The translations under genes and the position numbers were made by a program. The notes under the pieces are model-generated. The model searched no databases and was not told the DNA's origin. It saw only the letters and a program-made list of their open reading frames with translations. Shown piece after piece: positions 18,209 through 26,365 of a stretch of DNA of 64,000 nt (position 1 is its first letter; every line of letters begins with the position of its first letter). Origin of the DNA: Stenotrophomonas rhizophila (GTDB lineage Bacteria; Pseudomonadota; Gammaproteobacteria; Xanthomonadales; Xanthomonadaceae); assembly GCF_020857975.1 (NCBI RefSeq), contig NZ_JACWUO010000002.1, positions 186,001 through 250,000 on the forward strand, in the 5' to 3' direction.

Positions 18209-19468
18209 TCAGCCCTGTACGGGTCGCCGCCGCAACGGCGGCCACTGCCGGTAGGTCATCGCGCGCCACAGCCATTCCAGCGGGCCAAAGCGGAAAACGC
18301 GCAGCCAGGCATGGCTGATCGCCAGCTGCAGGGCGCACAGCAGCAGGGCGAACGACAGCTGCCACGCGCGCGGCAGCTGTTCGAACGCCCCCAGGCCATA
18401 GCCATAGAACACCAGGGTGCAGACCAGCGACTGGCCGATGTAATGGGTCAAGGCCATCTGCCCCATCGGCGCCAGCCACTGCAGGTGCCGGCGCGCGTGC
18501 ACGGTCCAGGCCAGGTAACCCAGGCACATCAGCAGCGAGGCGATCGAGGACAGGGCAAAGGCGGCCCCGGTGACCGGGGTGAACGTACCCGGCGCTACAT
18601 ACGGCACCCACACCGCACTGCCCAGCATCAACGCCAGCCCCAGTGGCAGGGCGATCCAGCGCAGACGGCGGTACAGGCGTTCAAACCGTTCGGGGTGGGC
18701 CAGCGCGCCGCTGCGCCCGAACCAGCTGCCGATCAGGAACATGCCCAGCACTTCCGGGCCGACCACCACGATCGCGGTGGATGAGGCGCCCAGGTCATGC
18801 AGGCGTTGCAGCACCGCCTGCGCGTAGCTGCCGTGGCCATAGGCCTGGCGTTGCTGCTGGATCACCTGCTCGGCCTGCACCAGCGTCTCGCGCAGTTGCG
18901 CGTTGCCCACCTCCACCTGCGCGGCCAGGCCCATCATCGCGCCCAGCAGCAGCATCAGCACCGCCGCCCCCAGGTAGACCAGCACGCCCATCGCCGGCAG
19001 CCAGCGCGTAGGCGCCTCTCGGCAGGCCAGCAGCGGCAGCGACATCAGCGCGTAGATCATCAGGATGTCGCCGGACCAGACCAGCAGCGCATGGCACAGG
19101 CCGATCAGCAGCAGCGCTGCGCTGCGGCGCAGGTAGAACGGGGTGAAATCGCGCCGCGCCGCCTCGGCGCGCTGGGCCATGATCGAAAACCCGGCACCGA
19201 ACAGCAGCGAGAACAGGGTGAAGAACTTGCCCTGCACCAGCACGTAGACCAGCGCGTCGGCGGCATAGTCCAGGCCCTGCCAGTGCGGGTCGATGCCGGT
19301 GAAGGACAGGTCCAGCGGTCCGCTGAAGGCCTCCATGTTCATCAGCAGGATGCCGATCAGCGCCACTGCGCGCAGGATATCCAGGACCGCGATGCGGTCG
19401 CCTGCAGCCACTGGCTGCAGGGAAAGGGAAGCAGCGTTCACAGGCAATCCGTGGACCGGGGCGGCCAT
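18209..19468 (-). CDS. DUF418 domain membrane protein
   Basis: A 419-residue polytopic inner-membrane protein with about ten hydrophobic helices. The N-terminus (RIAVLDILRAVALIGILLMN) and the middle (FFTLFSLLFGAGFSIM) are diagnostic of the YeiB/DUF418 family. The C-terminal half carries the DUF418 domain (PMGQMALTHYIGQSL). No biochemical function is established for the family, although acyltransferase-like folds have been noted among relatives. ATG 19468 opens the reading frame after the upstream GTAG repeat; an upstream in-frame extension to 19561 looks non-coding. Confidence 0.82.
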   Translation of the reverse strand: MAAPVHGLPVNAASLSLQPVAAGDRIAVLDILRAVALIGILLMNMEAFSGPLDLSFTGIDPHWQGLDYAADALVYVLVQGKFFTLFSLLFGAGFSIMAQRAEAARRDFTPFYLRRSAALLLIGLCHALLVWSGDILMIYALMSLPLLACREAPTRWLPAMGVLVYLGAAVLMLLLGAMMGLAAQVEVGNAQLRETLVQAEQVIQQQRQAYGHGSYAQAVLQRLHDLGASSTAIVVVGPEVLGMFLIGSWFGRSGALAHPERFERLYRRLRWIALPLGLALMLGSAVWVPYVAPGTFTPVTGAAFALSSIASLLMCLGYLAWTVHARRHLQWLAPMGQMALTHYIGQSLVCTLVFYGYGLGAFEQLPRAWQLSFALLLCALQLAISHAWLRVFRFGPLEWLWRAMTYRQWPPLRRRPVQG

Positions 19469-19494
19469 TATGCCGTTGCCTGCGCCGCTGGTGT

Positions 19495-19515
19495 CCGACC
19501 GTGGGTCGGCCCTAC
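19495..19515. repeat. SMAG/GTAG repeat
   Basis: CCGACC (19495-19500) / GGTCGG (19504-19509), loop GTG, then CTAC at 19512-19515 (GTAG on the minus strand). It lies between slyD and the DUF418 gene. Confidence 0.6.
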
Positions 19516-19557
19516 CAGCGCAGGGGCAGGCCCGGGCGACGCCCGGACCTGCATCAA

Positions 19558-20037
19558 TCAATGCTGGTGACCGCCATCGCCGTGCACGTGGCCGTGTTCG
19601 AGTTCTTCGGCCGCCGCTTCGCGCACGTCGATGATCTCCACCGCGAAATGCAGGTCCTTGCCGGCCATCGGGTGGTTCAGGTCGACGTCGACCACGCTCA
19701 TGCCGACCTTCTGCACGGTGACCGCGCGCGGGCCGAAGTTGGTCTGCAGCACCACCTGCTGGCCCGGGACCAGCCGGGTATTGCCGAAATGCTTCTTCGG
19801 CACGCGCTGGGTCAGGCCTTCGCGGCGCTCGCCGTAGGCGTCGGCTGCCTTCACATCGACATCGAAACTCGCGCCGGCTTCCTGGTCCATCATGGCGTTT
19901 TCCAGGCCCGGGATGATGTTGCCGTGGCCGATCAGGATCGCCAGCGGATCACGGTCCCTGGAGCTTTCGATCGGCTCCTGGCCCTGCTCGGCAACGGTGT
20001 AGTGGAAACGGACGACGCGGTCTTTTTCGATCTTCAT
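19558..20037 (-). CDS. slyD: FKBP-type peptidyl-prolyl cis-trans isomerase SlyD
   Basis: A 159-residue cytoplasmic prolyl isomerase and chaperone. The split FKBP domain is seen in RFHYTVAEQGQEPIESS and GHGNIIPGLENAM, with the IF chaperone insert between (~70-125). The C-terminus is His-rich (HGHVHGDGGHQH), the metal-binding tail of SlyD that serves nickel handling. The start MKIEKDRV at 20037 is preferred over the ATG two codons earlier. Confidence 0.92.
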   Translation of the reverse strand: MKIEKDRVVRFHYTVAEQGQEPIESSRDRDPLAILIGHGNIIPGLENAMMDQEAGASFDVDVKAADAYGERREGLTQRVPKKHFGNTRLVPGQQVVLQTNFGPRAVTVQKVGMSVVDVDLNHPMAGKDLHFAVEIIDVREAAAEELEHGHVHGDGGHQH

Positions 20038-20146
20038 GCGCAACTCTGGGTGGTCGCTGCCGGGGCAGACGGGTGGGGCGGGTTGTCGCCCGCCGGATAC
20101 GCCGCCATGATGACGGCCTCCTGAGATGGCGCATTATCCGGACATC

Positions 20147-20686
20147 ATGCAGCTGACGCCAGTTTCCACCGCACTCCGCCATTGCCTCGGCGTGTCCCTG
20201 TTGGCCGTCACGCTGCTGCTCGCCGCCTGCGGCGGCGGCAAGAACAGCCGCCCGTCCGCACCGCCGGCCGCCACCCGGGTCTGGCCCAGCGTTGCCCCGA
20301 ACGACCCGCAGGCGGCCAACGCGGTGCTGATGCGCGCCATCGGCCTGGTCGGTACGCCCTACCGCTACGGCGGCAACACCCCCGAGTCCGGTTTCGACTG
20401 CAGCGGGCTGGTGACCTATGTGTATCGCGAGATGCTCGACCTGAAGCTGCCGCGCACCTCGCGCGACCTGGCCGCGGTGCAGGGCCCGAAGATCGACCCG
20501 CAGCGGCTGGCACCGGGCGACCTGGTGTTCTTCGGCAGCCGCGGCAGTGTTTCCCACGTGGGCATCTATGTCGGCGAAGGTCGCTTCGTGCACGCCCCCA
20601 GCACCGGCGGCACGGTCCGCCTGGATTCGCTGGGCGGGTCGTACTGGAAGGACCATTACACCGGCGCGAAACGTGTCCTGCACTAA
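20147..20686 (+). CDS. NlpC/P60 (C40) peptidoglycan hydrolase lipoprotein
   Basis: A 179-residue lipoprotein. The signal peptide ends in lipobox LLAACGGG (Cys ~26). The C-terminal NlpC/P60 domain (~65-179) has the catalytic Cys in GFDCSGLV, the His in SHVGIYVG, and the third polar residue near HAPSTGG. Family members cut peptide bonds in the peptidoglycan stem. ATG 20147 gives the signal peptide directly; the open frame from 20126 adds seven unlikely residues. A paralogue follows within 132 bp. Confidence 0.88.
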   Translation: MQLTPVSTALRHCLGVSLLAVTLLLAACGGGKNSRPSAPPAATRVWPSVAPNDPQAANAVLMRAIGLVGTPYRYGGNTPESGFDCSGLVTYVYREMLDLKLPRTSRDLAAVQGPKIDPQRLAPGDLVFFGSRGSVSHVGIYVGEGRFVHAPSTGGTVRLDSLGGSYWKDHYTGAKRVLH

Positions 20687-20711
20687 ACTGAACAGGGGCA
20701 AGGTCAAATTT

Positions 20712-20727
20712 TGTGATGGACATCACA
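20712..20727 (+). promoter_or_regulatory. Perfect CRP/Clp-type operator
   Basis: TGTGA (20712-20716), six bases (TGGACA), then TCACA (20723-20727), the exact consensus half-sites of the CRP family. It lies 91 bp before the second NlpC/P60 gene in an AT-rich promoter region (20700-20770) unusual for this GC-rich window. In Xanthomonadaceae the likely binder is Clp, which responds to c-di-GMP in Xanthomonas. The binding itself is inference. Confidence 0.65.
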
Positions 20728-20817
20728 TGTTTCTAAACGAAAATTTAACGAAATTTGTACTTAATCACCCGGCTTACACGGCATGATCACCCATCGTTTT
20801 TATTCAGTGACCGCCGC

Positions 20818-21591
20818 GTGACGACAGCCGACCTGCCAAATCAAGGCCAGACCGCCGCCCCCAGGCGTAGCACCCGACCCGTTTTCCTCGCCCTTGCCCT
20901 CTGCCTGTCCAGCCTTCCGGCCTGGGCCCAGACCGCACCGACAACCGCTGTAGACGCCGCTCCGGCTGGCGCCAGCACCCCCGAATCCTCCGCGGTGGCC
21001 AAGCCCAAGGCCGATGCCCCCGCCCGCAGCAAGGCCGATGCCGCTGCCAGCGCCACCCTCGCCGCCCTGCTGCCGCACCTGGCGGCCAACGACACCATCC
21101 CGCTGATGGACCGCTCGGCGATGTTCGCCGGCGATCTCAGCCGCCTGCTCGCCAACTACGATGCCAGCACCGCCAATGGCGCGGTGGTCGGTGGCGCGGC
21201 CGACAACGGCAAGGTGCAGTCCCTGCTGCGCCGCGCGATGACCCTGCTGGGCACGCCGTACCGCTGGGGCGGCACCTCGCCGGACAGCGGCTTCGACTGC
21301 AGCGGCCTGGTCGGCTACGTGTTCCGCACTGCCCTGGGCATCGAACTGCCGCGCGTTTCGCGTGAGATGGCCCACGACGGCGAGGCCCAGCTGATCAACG
21401 ACCGCAATGCGCTGGCCGCCGGCGACCTGGTGTTCTTCGGCCGCAAGGGCCGGGTCGACCATGTCGGCATCTATGTCGGCGAAGGCCGCTTCCTGCATGC
21501 CCCGAGCACCGGCAAGGATGTGCGCGTGGACAGTTTGACGAGCGGTTACTGGAGCGGCAAGTTCATGCAGGCCCGCCGCGTCGACCTGTAA
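20818..21591 (+). CDS. Second NlpC/P60 (C40) peptidoglycan hydrolase, secreted
   Basis: A 257-residue secreted protein. It starts at GTG 20818 and has a signal peptide (FLALALCLSSLPAWAQ, cleavage ~residue 38) and a Pro/Ala-rich linker to ~80. A helical segment (~80-125) precedes the C40 domain (~140-257). Catalytic residues: Cys in GFDCSGLV, His in DHVGIYVG. The catalytic domain closely resembles its upstream neighbour (GTPYRWGGTSPDSGFDCSG here; GTPYRYGGNTPESGFDCSG there), but the N-terminus and anchoring differ, suggesting tandem duplication with divergent localisation. An upstream TTG (20755) was rejected because it lies within the AT-rich promoter region. Confidence 0.85.
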   Translation: MTTADLPNQGQTAAPRRSTRPVFLALALCLSSLPAWAQTAPTTAVDAAPAGASTPESSAVAKPKADAPARSKADAAASATLAALLPHLAANDTIPLMDRSAMFAGDLSRLLANYDASTANGAVVGGAADNGKVQSLLRRAMTLLGTPYRWGGTSPDSGFDCSGLVGYVFRTALGIELPRVSREMAHDGEAQLINDRNALAAGDLVFFGRKGRVDHVGIYVGEGRFLHAPSTGKDVRVDSLTSGYWSGKFMQARRVDL

Positions 21592-21616
21592 CGGCCGGCT
21601 GCACGCCCCCTGCCTG

Positions 21617-21644
21617 AAGGCCGCTGCCCTGCAGCGGCCTTTTT
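21617..21644 (+). terminator. Terminator of the second NlpC/P60 gene
   Basis: AAGGCCGCTG (21617-21626) pairs with CAGCGGCCTT (21632-21641), loop CCCTG, followed by TTT. The rest of the ~230 bp to the next gene shows no other recognised element. Confidence 0.85.
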
Positions 21645-21877
21645 CGTTGGGCCAGCCGCATCCTGCCTGGGAGGGGTATGGGCGCACCGTCGCCCGGACT
21701 GATGGCCGCTGCGCGTCCCAATCGGCGTTGTACCTGTAGTCGTTGCCAGCCATTGGCGGCCGACGATGCGTCTGCGGCCGAACGGCAGCGGGCGACGGAC
21801 CCGGACGTGGGGCGGCACGTCCATGGCACCCACGCTGACCCAGGTACCGCCCGAACCCTTCGTCGACACGGTGACGC

Positions 21878-23212
21878 ATGGCGGCAGTCCCTGATGTTCC
21901 GGCCCGGTGTGTAATCTGGTTCGGGCACCCTTTGCCGGCCGAGCGTGCCGCCCTGGCCGCGGCCGGCTGGCAGGTGCGCGGGGTGGTCACCGACGAGTGC
22001 ATGGCCATCGGCATGCGCGGCCGCGACCAGGTGGTCGGGCTGCTCGACCTGCGCACCACCGTGCCGGACAATCCCGCCCGTCTGCAGGCCCTGCTCGACC
22101 AGCACCGGCACATGGCCCTGCTGGCGATCCTGCCGGCCGCAACATCGCCCCCGTTGCCGGCCCTGCAACCGCTGTTGGCCGGCTGCCTGGAAACCTATGC
22201 CGCCCCGCTCGACCTGGCCCGCATGGTCAGCCGCCTGCAGCAGCTGGCCGGCGATGCCCAGTGCCCGCCCGTGCACGGCGCGCCGTCGCTGATCGGCGAA
22301 AGCGCGGTACTGCAGGTCGCCCGCCAGGCCATCCGCAAATTCGCACCGGTCGACCTGCCGGTGCTGATCACCGGCGAAACCGGCACCGGCAAGGAACTGG
22401 CCGCCCAGGCCCTGCATGCGTTGTCGCCGCGCCATGCGCGCCCGTTCCTGGCCGTCAACTGCGGGGCCATCCCCGCCGCGCTGGTGCAGTCGGAACTATT
22501 CGGCCATGAGCGCGGCGCCTTCACCGGCGCGGCCAGCCGGCGGTTGGGCCTGTTCGAGACGGCCAGCGGCGGCACCGTGTTCCTGGACGAGATCGGCGAC
22601 CTGCCGCTGGATGCGCAGACCAACCTGCTGCGGGTACTGCAGGAAGGCACCGTCGAGCGGGTCGGCAGCAACCGGCCGCTGGCGGTAGACGTACGCGTGC
22701 TGGCGGCCACCCATGTCGACCTGGAACAGGCGGTAGCGCAGGGCCGGTTCCGTCGCGACCTGTTCTATCGGCTCAACGTGCTGCGCCTGCCGTTACCGCC
22801 GCTGCGCGACCGCGGTAGCGACATCGCCCTGCTGGCACGCCACTTCCTGGCCAGCTTCCGCGACCGCCACGTCACCCGCGCGCGCGGCTTCACCGGCGAG
22901 GCGATCCTGGCACTGGAGAGCTTTGCCTGGCCCGGCAACGTGCGTGAACTGCTCAACCGGGTACAGCGCGCGGCGATCGTCGCCGAAGGCGAGCTGATCG
23001 ATGCCGGCGATCTGGAACTGCAACCGGCGCAACCGGATATCCCATACCCGCTGCACGACGCGCGCCGCCTGGCCGAACGCGACACCCTGCTGCGGGCGCT
23101 GCGCCAGGCCGATTTCAACATCAGCGCCTGCGCCCGCCACATGCAGGTATCGCGCGTCACCATCTACCGCCTGTGCCGCAAGCACCAGCTCGCCCTCCCC
23201 GAACTGCGCTGA
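21878..23212 (+). CDS. Sigma-54-dependent enhancer-binding regulator with VpsR-like N-terminus
   Basis: A 444-residue bacterial enhancer-binding protein. Residues ~10-120 resemble the atypical receiver-like domain of VpsR (CVIWFGHPLP; LLDLRTT around Asp 57) rather than a clear CheY domain. Residues ~135-365 form the AAA+ domain: Walker A GETGTGKE (166-173), sigma-54 contact loop GAFTGA (213-218), Walker B TVFLDEIGD (233-241). A Fis-type helix-turn-helix ends the protein (~400-440, ISACARHMQVSRVTIYRLC). It should activate RpoN promoters. It converges on the fap operon, whose promoter carries -24/-12 elements, making that operon a likely target. Signal input and phosphorylation are unknown. Confidence 0.87.
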   Translation: MAAVPDVPARCVIWFGHPLPAERAALAAAGWQVRGVVTDECMAIGMRGRDQVVGLLDLRTTVPDNPARLQALLDQHRHMALLAILPAATSPPLPALQPLLAGCLETYAAPLDLARMVSRLQQLAGDAQCPPVHGAPSLIGESAVLQVARQAIRKFAPVDLPVLITGETGTGKELAAQALHALSPRHARPFLAVNCGAIPAALVQSELFGHERGAFTGAASRRLGLFETASGGTVFLDEIGDLPLDAQTNLLRVLQEGTVERVGSNRPLAVDVRVLAATHVDLEQAVAQGRFRRDLFYRLNVLRLPLPPLRDRGSDIALLARHFLASFRDRHVTRARGFTGEAILALESFAWPGNVRELLNRVQRAAIVAEGELIDAGDLELQPAQPDIPYPLHDARRLAERDTLLRALRQADFNISACARHMQVSRVTIYRLCRKHQLALPELR

Positions 23213-23277
23213 TCCGCTCAAACCGGCAGCACCATCTGTACCCATCAGCAGTGCTCCTCAAATCCATCAGGCAAGGA

Positions 23278-23389
23278 GCCCCCTTTTTGTTAAAGGGGGC
23301 GCGCCAACGGCGCGGGGTTTAGGTGGAATGCAAAAACCTCCCGGAACGGGAGGTCGCGCGCCGAAGGCGCGGGGGTTTAGGTGGAATGC
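23278..23389. repeat. Tandem hairpin repeats between the regulator and fapF
   Basis: Hairpin 1: GCCCCCTTT (23278-23286) / AAAGGGGGC (23292-23300), loop TTGTT. Hairpin 2: GCGCC/GGCGC (23301-23313). Hairpin 3: ACCTCCCG (23336-23343) / CGGGAGGT (23347-23354). The tails of the two repeat units are nearly identical: 23309-23331 and 23366-23389 share GGCGCGGGG followed by TTTAGGTGGAATGC. The core resembles 16617-16642. Being between convergent genes, hairpin 1 may also act as a terminator. Confidence 0.6.
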
Positions 23390-23391
23390 GC

Positions 23392-23425
23392 TACATGCTT
23401 TGAGCAATATTGCTCAAAGCATGTA
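23392..23425. repeat. 34-bp perfect palindrome over the fapF stop codon
   Basis: Bases 23392-23408 are the exact reverse complement of 23409-23425 (TACATGCTTTGAGCAAT on one arm). The stop TGA of the minus-strand fapF gene and its last two codons lie inside it. It may form a long terminator-like stem for either strand, or be a binding site. No T-run follows. Confidence 0.75.
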
Positions 23426-24715
23426 CGGCACCTTGAAGGCCAGCGTGAAGTCCGGCGCATCCGGGGTCAGGCCGATGCCCAGCATGCTGACCAGGGTGGT
23501 GTTGCGGTTGAGCGCATAGGTGATGCCCAGGTTGAGGGTGCCGGCATTGGCGTCGCTGCCGATCACCTTGAACCACTGCCCGTTGCGGTAGCGGGTGGAC
23601 GCACGGCTGCTGAGCTTGTCGCTGAAGGAAATGCTCAGGCTGGTGCGCTCGTTGAAGGCAAACGCCACGCCCGCACCGAAGTAATACGACCCGCCCAGCT
23701 TCACCTCGCCGGGGTTGACCGTATCGGGGTTGGCATCCAGGTCGTCGAAGCCGCGCGGGAAAGAGTGGATGTAGCCGATGTTAGCGAACAGGATCGCCGG
23801 GTCGGCGGTCTTGACCGCCGACAGCCCCACATTGGCCTGCCAGACACCGTTGCCGGTGGGCTGCTGCTCGGGCACGGCAAACCGGATGTAGTCGTCGTCA
23901 TCGCGCTCCAGCACCGTCCAGTCCAGCCCATACGGCGCCCGTCCGGTCGGTGCGGTGGCACCCACGGTCAGCACCGTCTCCGGCCAGCGTCCGTGTTCGG
24001 CGAACAGGCGGTAGTTGGCGCTCAGGCCGACATCGCCGATGCCGGTGCCGGTGGTCTCTTCCTGCGCGATGGCAGCGGCCGAGCCACCGGCACCGCCTTT
24101 CTGGAACACGGTCTTGCGCGCCAGGTAGGGCACATCCAGGTTCAGGGTCAACCGTGGGCTGACACCCCAGCGCGCGGCCAGGTTGTAGGTCAGCGTGTCC
24201 GATTCGACGTTCTCGATGGCGATGTTGCCCAGGAAGATCGCATCCAGTGCCAGGAAGCCGTTGAGGGTGACCTGCTTGCGGTCATAGCGCGCATAGGTGA
24301 GGCTGTTTTCGACGGTGAAGCGACGGCTGAACAAGGCCGCCTGCTGCTGCTTGACGTCGTCCACGCTGCGCCGCGAAGCCTGCCTGGCCTGCTGGGCCTC
24401 TTCGGCACTGCTGGCGTAGCCGTCATTGCCGGCCGCTGCTGCCGGCGCAGTGGCAGGCAGCGGTGGTGGCGTAGTGCCGCCGGGCGCGGCGGCGGTCCTG
24501 CCGGACAGCCGGGCCTGCATCGCCTGTACCTGCATGTCCAGTTCGCGCAGCCGGCGTACTTCCTGGGCGTAGTTGGCCTTGAGGGTTTCCAGCTGCGCGA
24601 TCAGCGCCTTGACGTCGGCCTCATTGGCCGGTGCCGCCTGCGCCTGCGCGCCGGCGGCGGCGATCAGTGCCAGCGCCGCCAGCGCCAGCGGTGTTGCCCG
24701 TATCGAGGTGTGCAT
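23414..24715 (-). CDS. fapF: FapF-like outer-membrane amyloid secretion porin
   Basis: A 433-residue exported protein, last gene of the fap operon. The signal peptide ends at AGAQAQA. Residues ~28-72 form a coiled coil (heptad-rich: DVKALIAQLETLKANYAQEV, then RRLRELDMQVQAMQ), followed by a Pro/Gly/Ala linker and a beta-barrel of about 300 residues with alternating strands (VSPRLTLNLDVPYL; LGGSYYFGAGVAF). This coiled coil-plug-barrel order is that of FapF, the trimeric pore that exports amyloid subunits in Pseudomonas. Start ATG 24715; the upstream open frame overlaps fapE and is rejected. It ends with FKVPYML rather than a terminal aromatic residue. Confidence 0.78.
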   Translation of the reverse strand: MHTSIRATPLALAALALIAAAGAQAQAAPANEADVKALIAQLETLKANYAQEVRRLRELDMQVQAMQARLSGRTAAAPGGTTPPPLPATAPAAAAGNDGYASSAEEAQQARQASRRSVDDVKQQQAALFSRRFTVENSLTYARYDRKQVTLNGFLALDAIFLGNIAIENVESDTLTYNLAARWGVSPRLTLNLDVPYLARKTVFQKGGAGGSAAAIAQEETTGTGIGDVGLSANYRLFAEHGRWPETVLTVGATAPTGRAPYGLDWTVLERDDDDYIRFAVPEQQPTGNGVWQANVGLSAVKTADPAILFANIGYIHSFPRGFDDLDANPDTVNPGEVKLGGSYYFGAGVAFAFNERTSLSISFSDKLSSRASTRYRNGQWFKVIGSDANAGTLNLGITYALNRNTTLVSMLGIGLTPDAPDFTLAFKVPYML

Positions 24716-24762
24716 TGCCTTGGCCTGCGTTGTGTTGTCGTGCCCCCTGCCCGGCCCTGGGA

Positions 24763-25524
24763 TTACTGGCCCGGCCCCATGCCCACGCCCCGCACCAGCG
24801 TCATCGCCTGGGCCACGTTCTGGCTCAGCGGAACGTTGCTGGCCAGGGACTGCCTGACAAGATCGATCTGCATGCGGTTGCTGGCAGCCTGGCCGTCGCT
24901 GCCCAGCACGATGCTCTGGCCGACGCTGCCGCTGCGGATCCACTGCTGCACCGCGCCGACGCCGTCGATCTGCAGCTGCACCCTGGCGTTGTTGCCGTCC
25001 AGCTGCGCCACCGCGTTGACCCGGCCCTGCTGCACGCTGGCCAGCGTCTGGCCCTGTGCGGTCGCTGCGGCGGGCACATCGCCATCGCGCACGTTGAGCG
25101 CGGTGGTGTTGTGGGCCAGGTTGCCGTCACCGGCCAGCTGGATGCTCTGGGTCAGCCCGGCCACGTTGTGCAGGCCGCTGGCATCGATGCTGCGGCCGGT
25201 GAAGACCGGCAGCGGCGCATCGGCGGCGGTCACCGTCACCGATGGGGTGAAGCTCACTTTCGGCGCGCCGCCGGCACGGAAATCCATGCCCAGGGTCAGC
25301 GCGCTGCGGGCTGCCTGCCCACCGCTGTTCCACTGGGTGATCATGGTCACCCCGAACCAGGCCACGCTGCTGCCGTTGACCGCGTAGCGCCCACGCATCA
25401 GGCTCAGCTCGGGATCGGGGATTTCGTTGAGGCCCTTGCCGGGCCGTCCTTCATCGGCATGCACCGGTGCAGCCCCCAGCAGGGTCAGCAGCAGTACGCC
25501 GTATGTCCAGCGTGCGATGTTCAT
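24763..25524 (-). CDS. fapE: FapE-like exported protein of the amyloid system
   Basis: A 253-residue exported protein with a signal peptide ending PVHA. It starts at ATG 25524 behind AGGAGG. The mature part begins EGRPGKGLNEIPDPELSLMRG, a segment resembling the N-terminal motif of bacteriocin-like exported peptides, and the middle (~100-210) contains repeated polar Gln/Asn-rich beta-prone stretches (GLTQSIQLAGDGNLAHNT; ARVQLQIDGVGAVQQWI; GSVGQSIVLGSDGQA). FapE in Pseudomonas is a secreted accessory protein of the fibres with no defined activity. Assignment rests on position between fapD- and fapF-like genes and on composition. Confidence 0.68.
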   Translation of the reverse strand: MNIARWTYGVLLLTLLGAAPVHADEGRPGKGLNEIPDPELSLMRGRYAVNGSSVAWFGVTMITQWNSGGQAARSALTLGMDFRAGGAPKVSFTPSVTVTAADAPLPVFTGRSIDASGLHNVAGLTQSIQLAGDGNLAHNTTALNVRDGDVPAAATAQGQTLASVQQGRVNAVAQLDGNNARVQLQIDGVGAVQQWIRSGSVGQSIVLGSDGQAASNRMQIDLVRQSLASNVPLSQNVAQAMTLVRGVGMGPGQ

Positions 25525-25532
25525 GGTGCCTC

Positions 25533-26231
25533 CTAGAACAAGTCGGCATGGGTGAAGCCGAAATCGACCAGCTCCGCTTCGGTGATCGGCCCCTGCCGCG
25601 CATACAGCGAACGCGCACTGGGCCGTTGCCCGGGCTGCAGCAGCACCGTGTTGCGATCGAAGTCACTGCCGATCACGACGAATACGGCGCGCGACGGCCA
25701 TGCCGCGAGAAATTCGCTGACGGGGATACTGCGATTGCCCAGGATCGGGTCGGCCAGATCCACCACATCGCCGCGGACCTGCTTGAGGACCACGAAATGG
25801 CGGAAGCCACGCACATCCATCAGCACCAGTCCGGGCACGCGCAACGAGCGCAGGCGCTCTTCATCGACGCGGTAACCGCGCCCACGCATGCCCAGCGATT
25901 CCACGTAACGCTTGACGTCCAGCAGCGAAAAACCGCGCTGGTGGACCAGTTGCGGGTCGGCGACCCCCATCATGCCTTCGATCACCGTGCCCTCGTCGGC
26001 CTCCAGGTGGTAGGCGTGGCGCAGCAGGGTGGCCAGCGCGGCCGCGCCGCAGCTGTAATCGGTGTGTTGCCGCACCACGTTGCGGAAGCGCTGCTCCTGC
26101 ATGCTTTCCACGTGCCGGGTCAGCACCGCCCCATTGGGCAGCACGCCGCTGAAACCGACCTCGCCGGCGCGCACGGCGCCACACGGCAGCAACAGCAGCA
26201 ACAACGACCCGCACAGTGCGTGCTTGAACAT
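25533..26231 (-). CDS. fapD: FapD-like C39 family cysteine peptidase
   Basis: A 232-residue exported C39 peptidase. N-terminal signal peptide (~1-22). The papain-like domain has catalytic Cys 61 in HTDYSCGAAALATLL, His 145 in RGFRHFVVLK and Asp 161 in LADPILG, the full triad of C39 proteases. Pseudomonas FapD is the C39 peptidase of the fap operon, thought to process or prevent premature assembly of the subunits. The Cys-containing peptidase is expected on the periplasmic side, since an export signal is present. Eight bases separate it from fapE. Confidence 0.85.
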   Translation of the reverse strand: MFKHALCGSLLLLLLPCGAVRAGEVGFSGVLPNGAVLTRHVESMQEQRFRNVVRQHTDYSCGAAALATLLRHAYHLEADEGTVIEGMMGVADPQLVHQRGFSLLDVKRYVESLGMRGRGYRVDEERLRSLRVPGLVLMDVRGFRHFVVLKQVRGDVVDLADPILGNRSIPVSEFLAAWPSRAVFVVIGSDFDRNTVLLQPGQRPSARSLYARQGPITEAELVDFGFTHADLF

Positions 26232-26365
26232 CGGCGTGGCTCCGGATAGGTGGGAGCCCCTGCCCCAAAGGGGGAGGATGGGACAGGGACCCCCGGGAAC
26301 CCGGTCATTGGCGGATGGCCGGGCTTGTTGCGCTCAACGCGTGTTGCCTGCGAAACCGGACAGAC

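Noticed and set aside
23278-23389. The hairpin array read as a CRISPR array.
   Set aside because: Only two units with unequal stems, no regular spacers, no cas genes.
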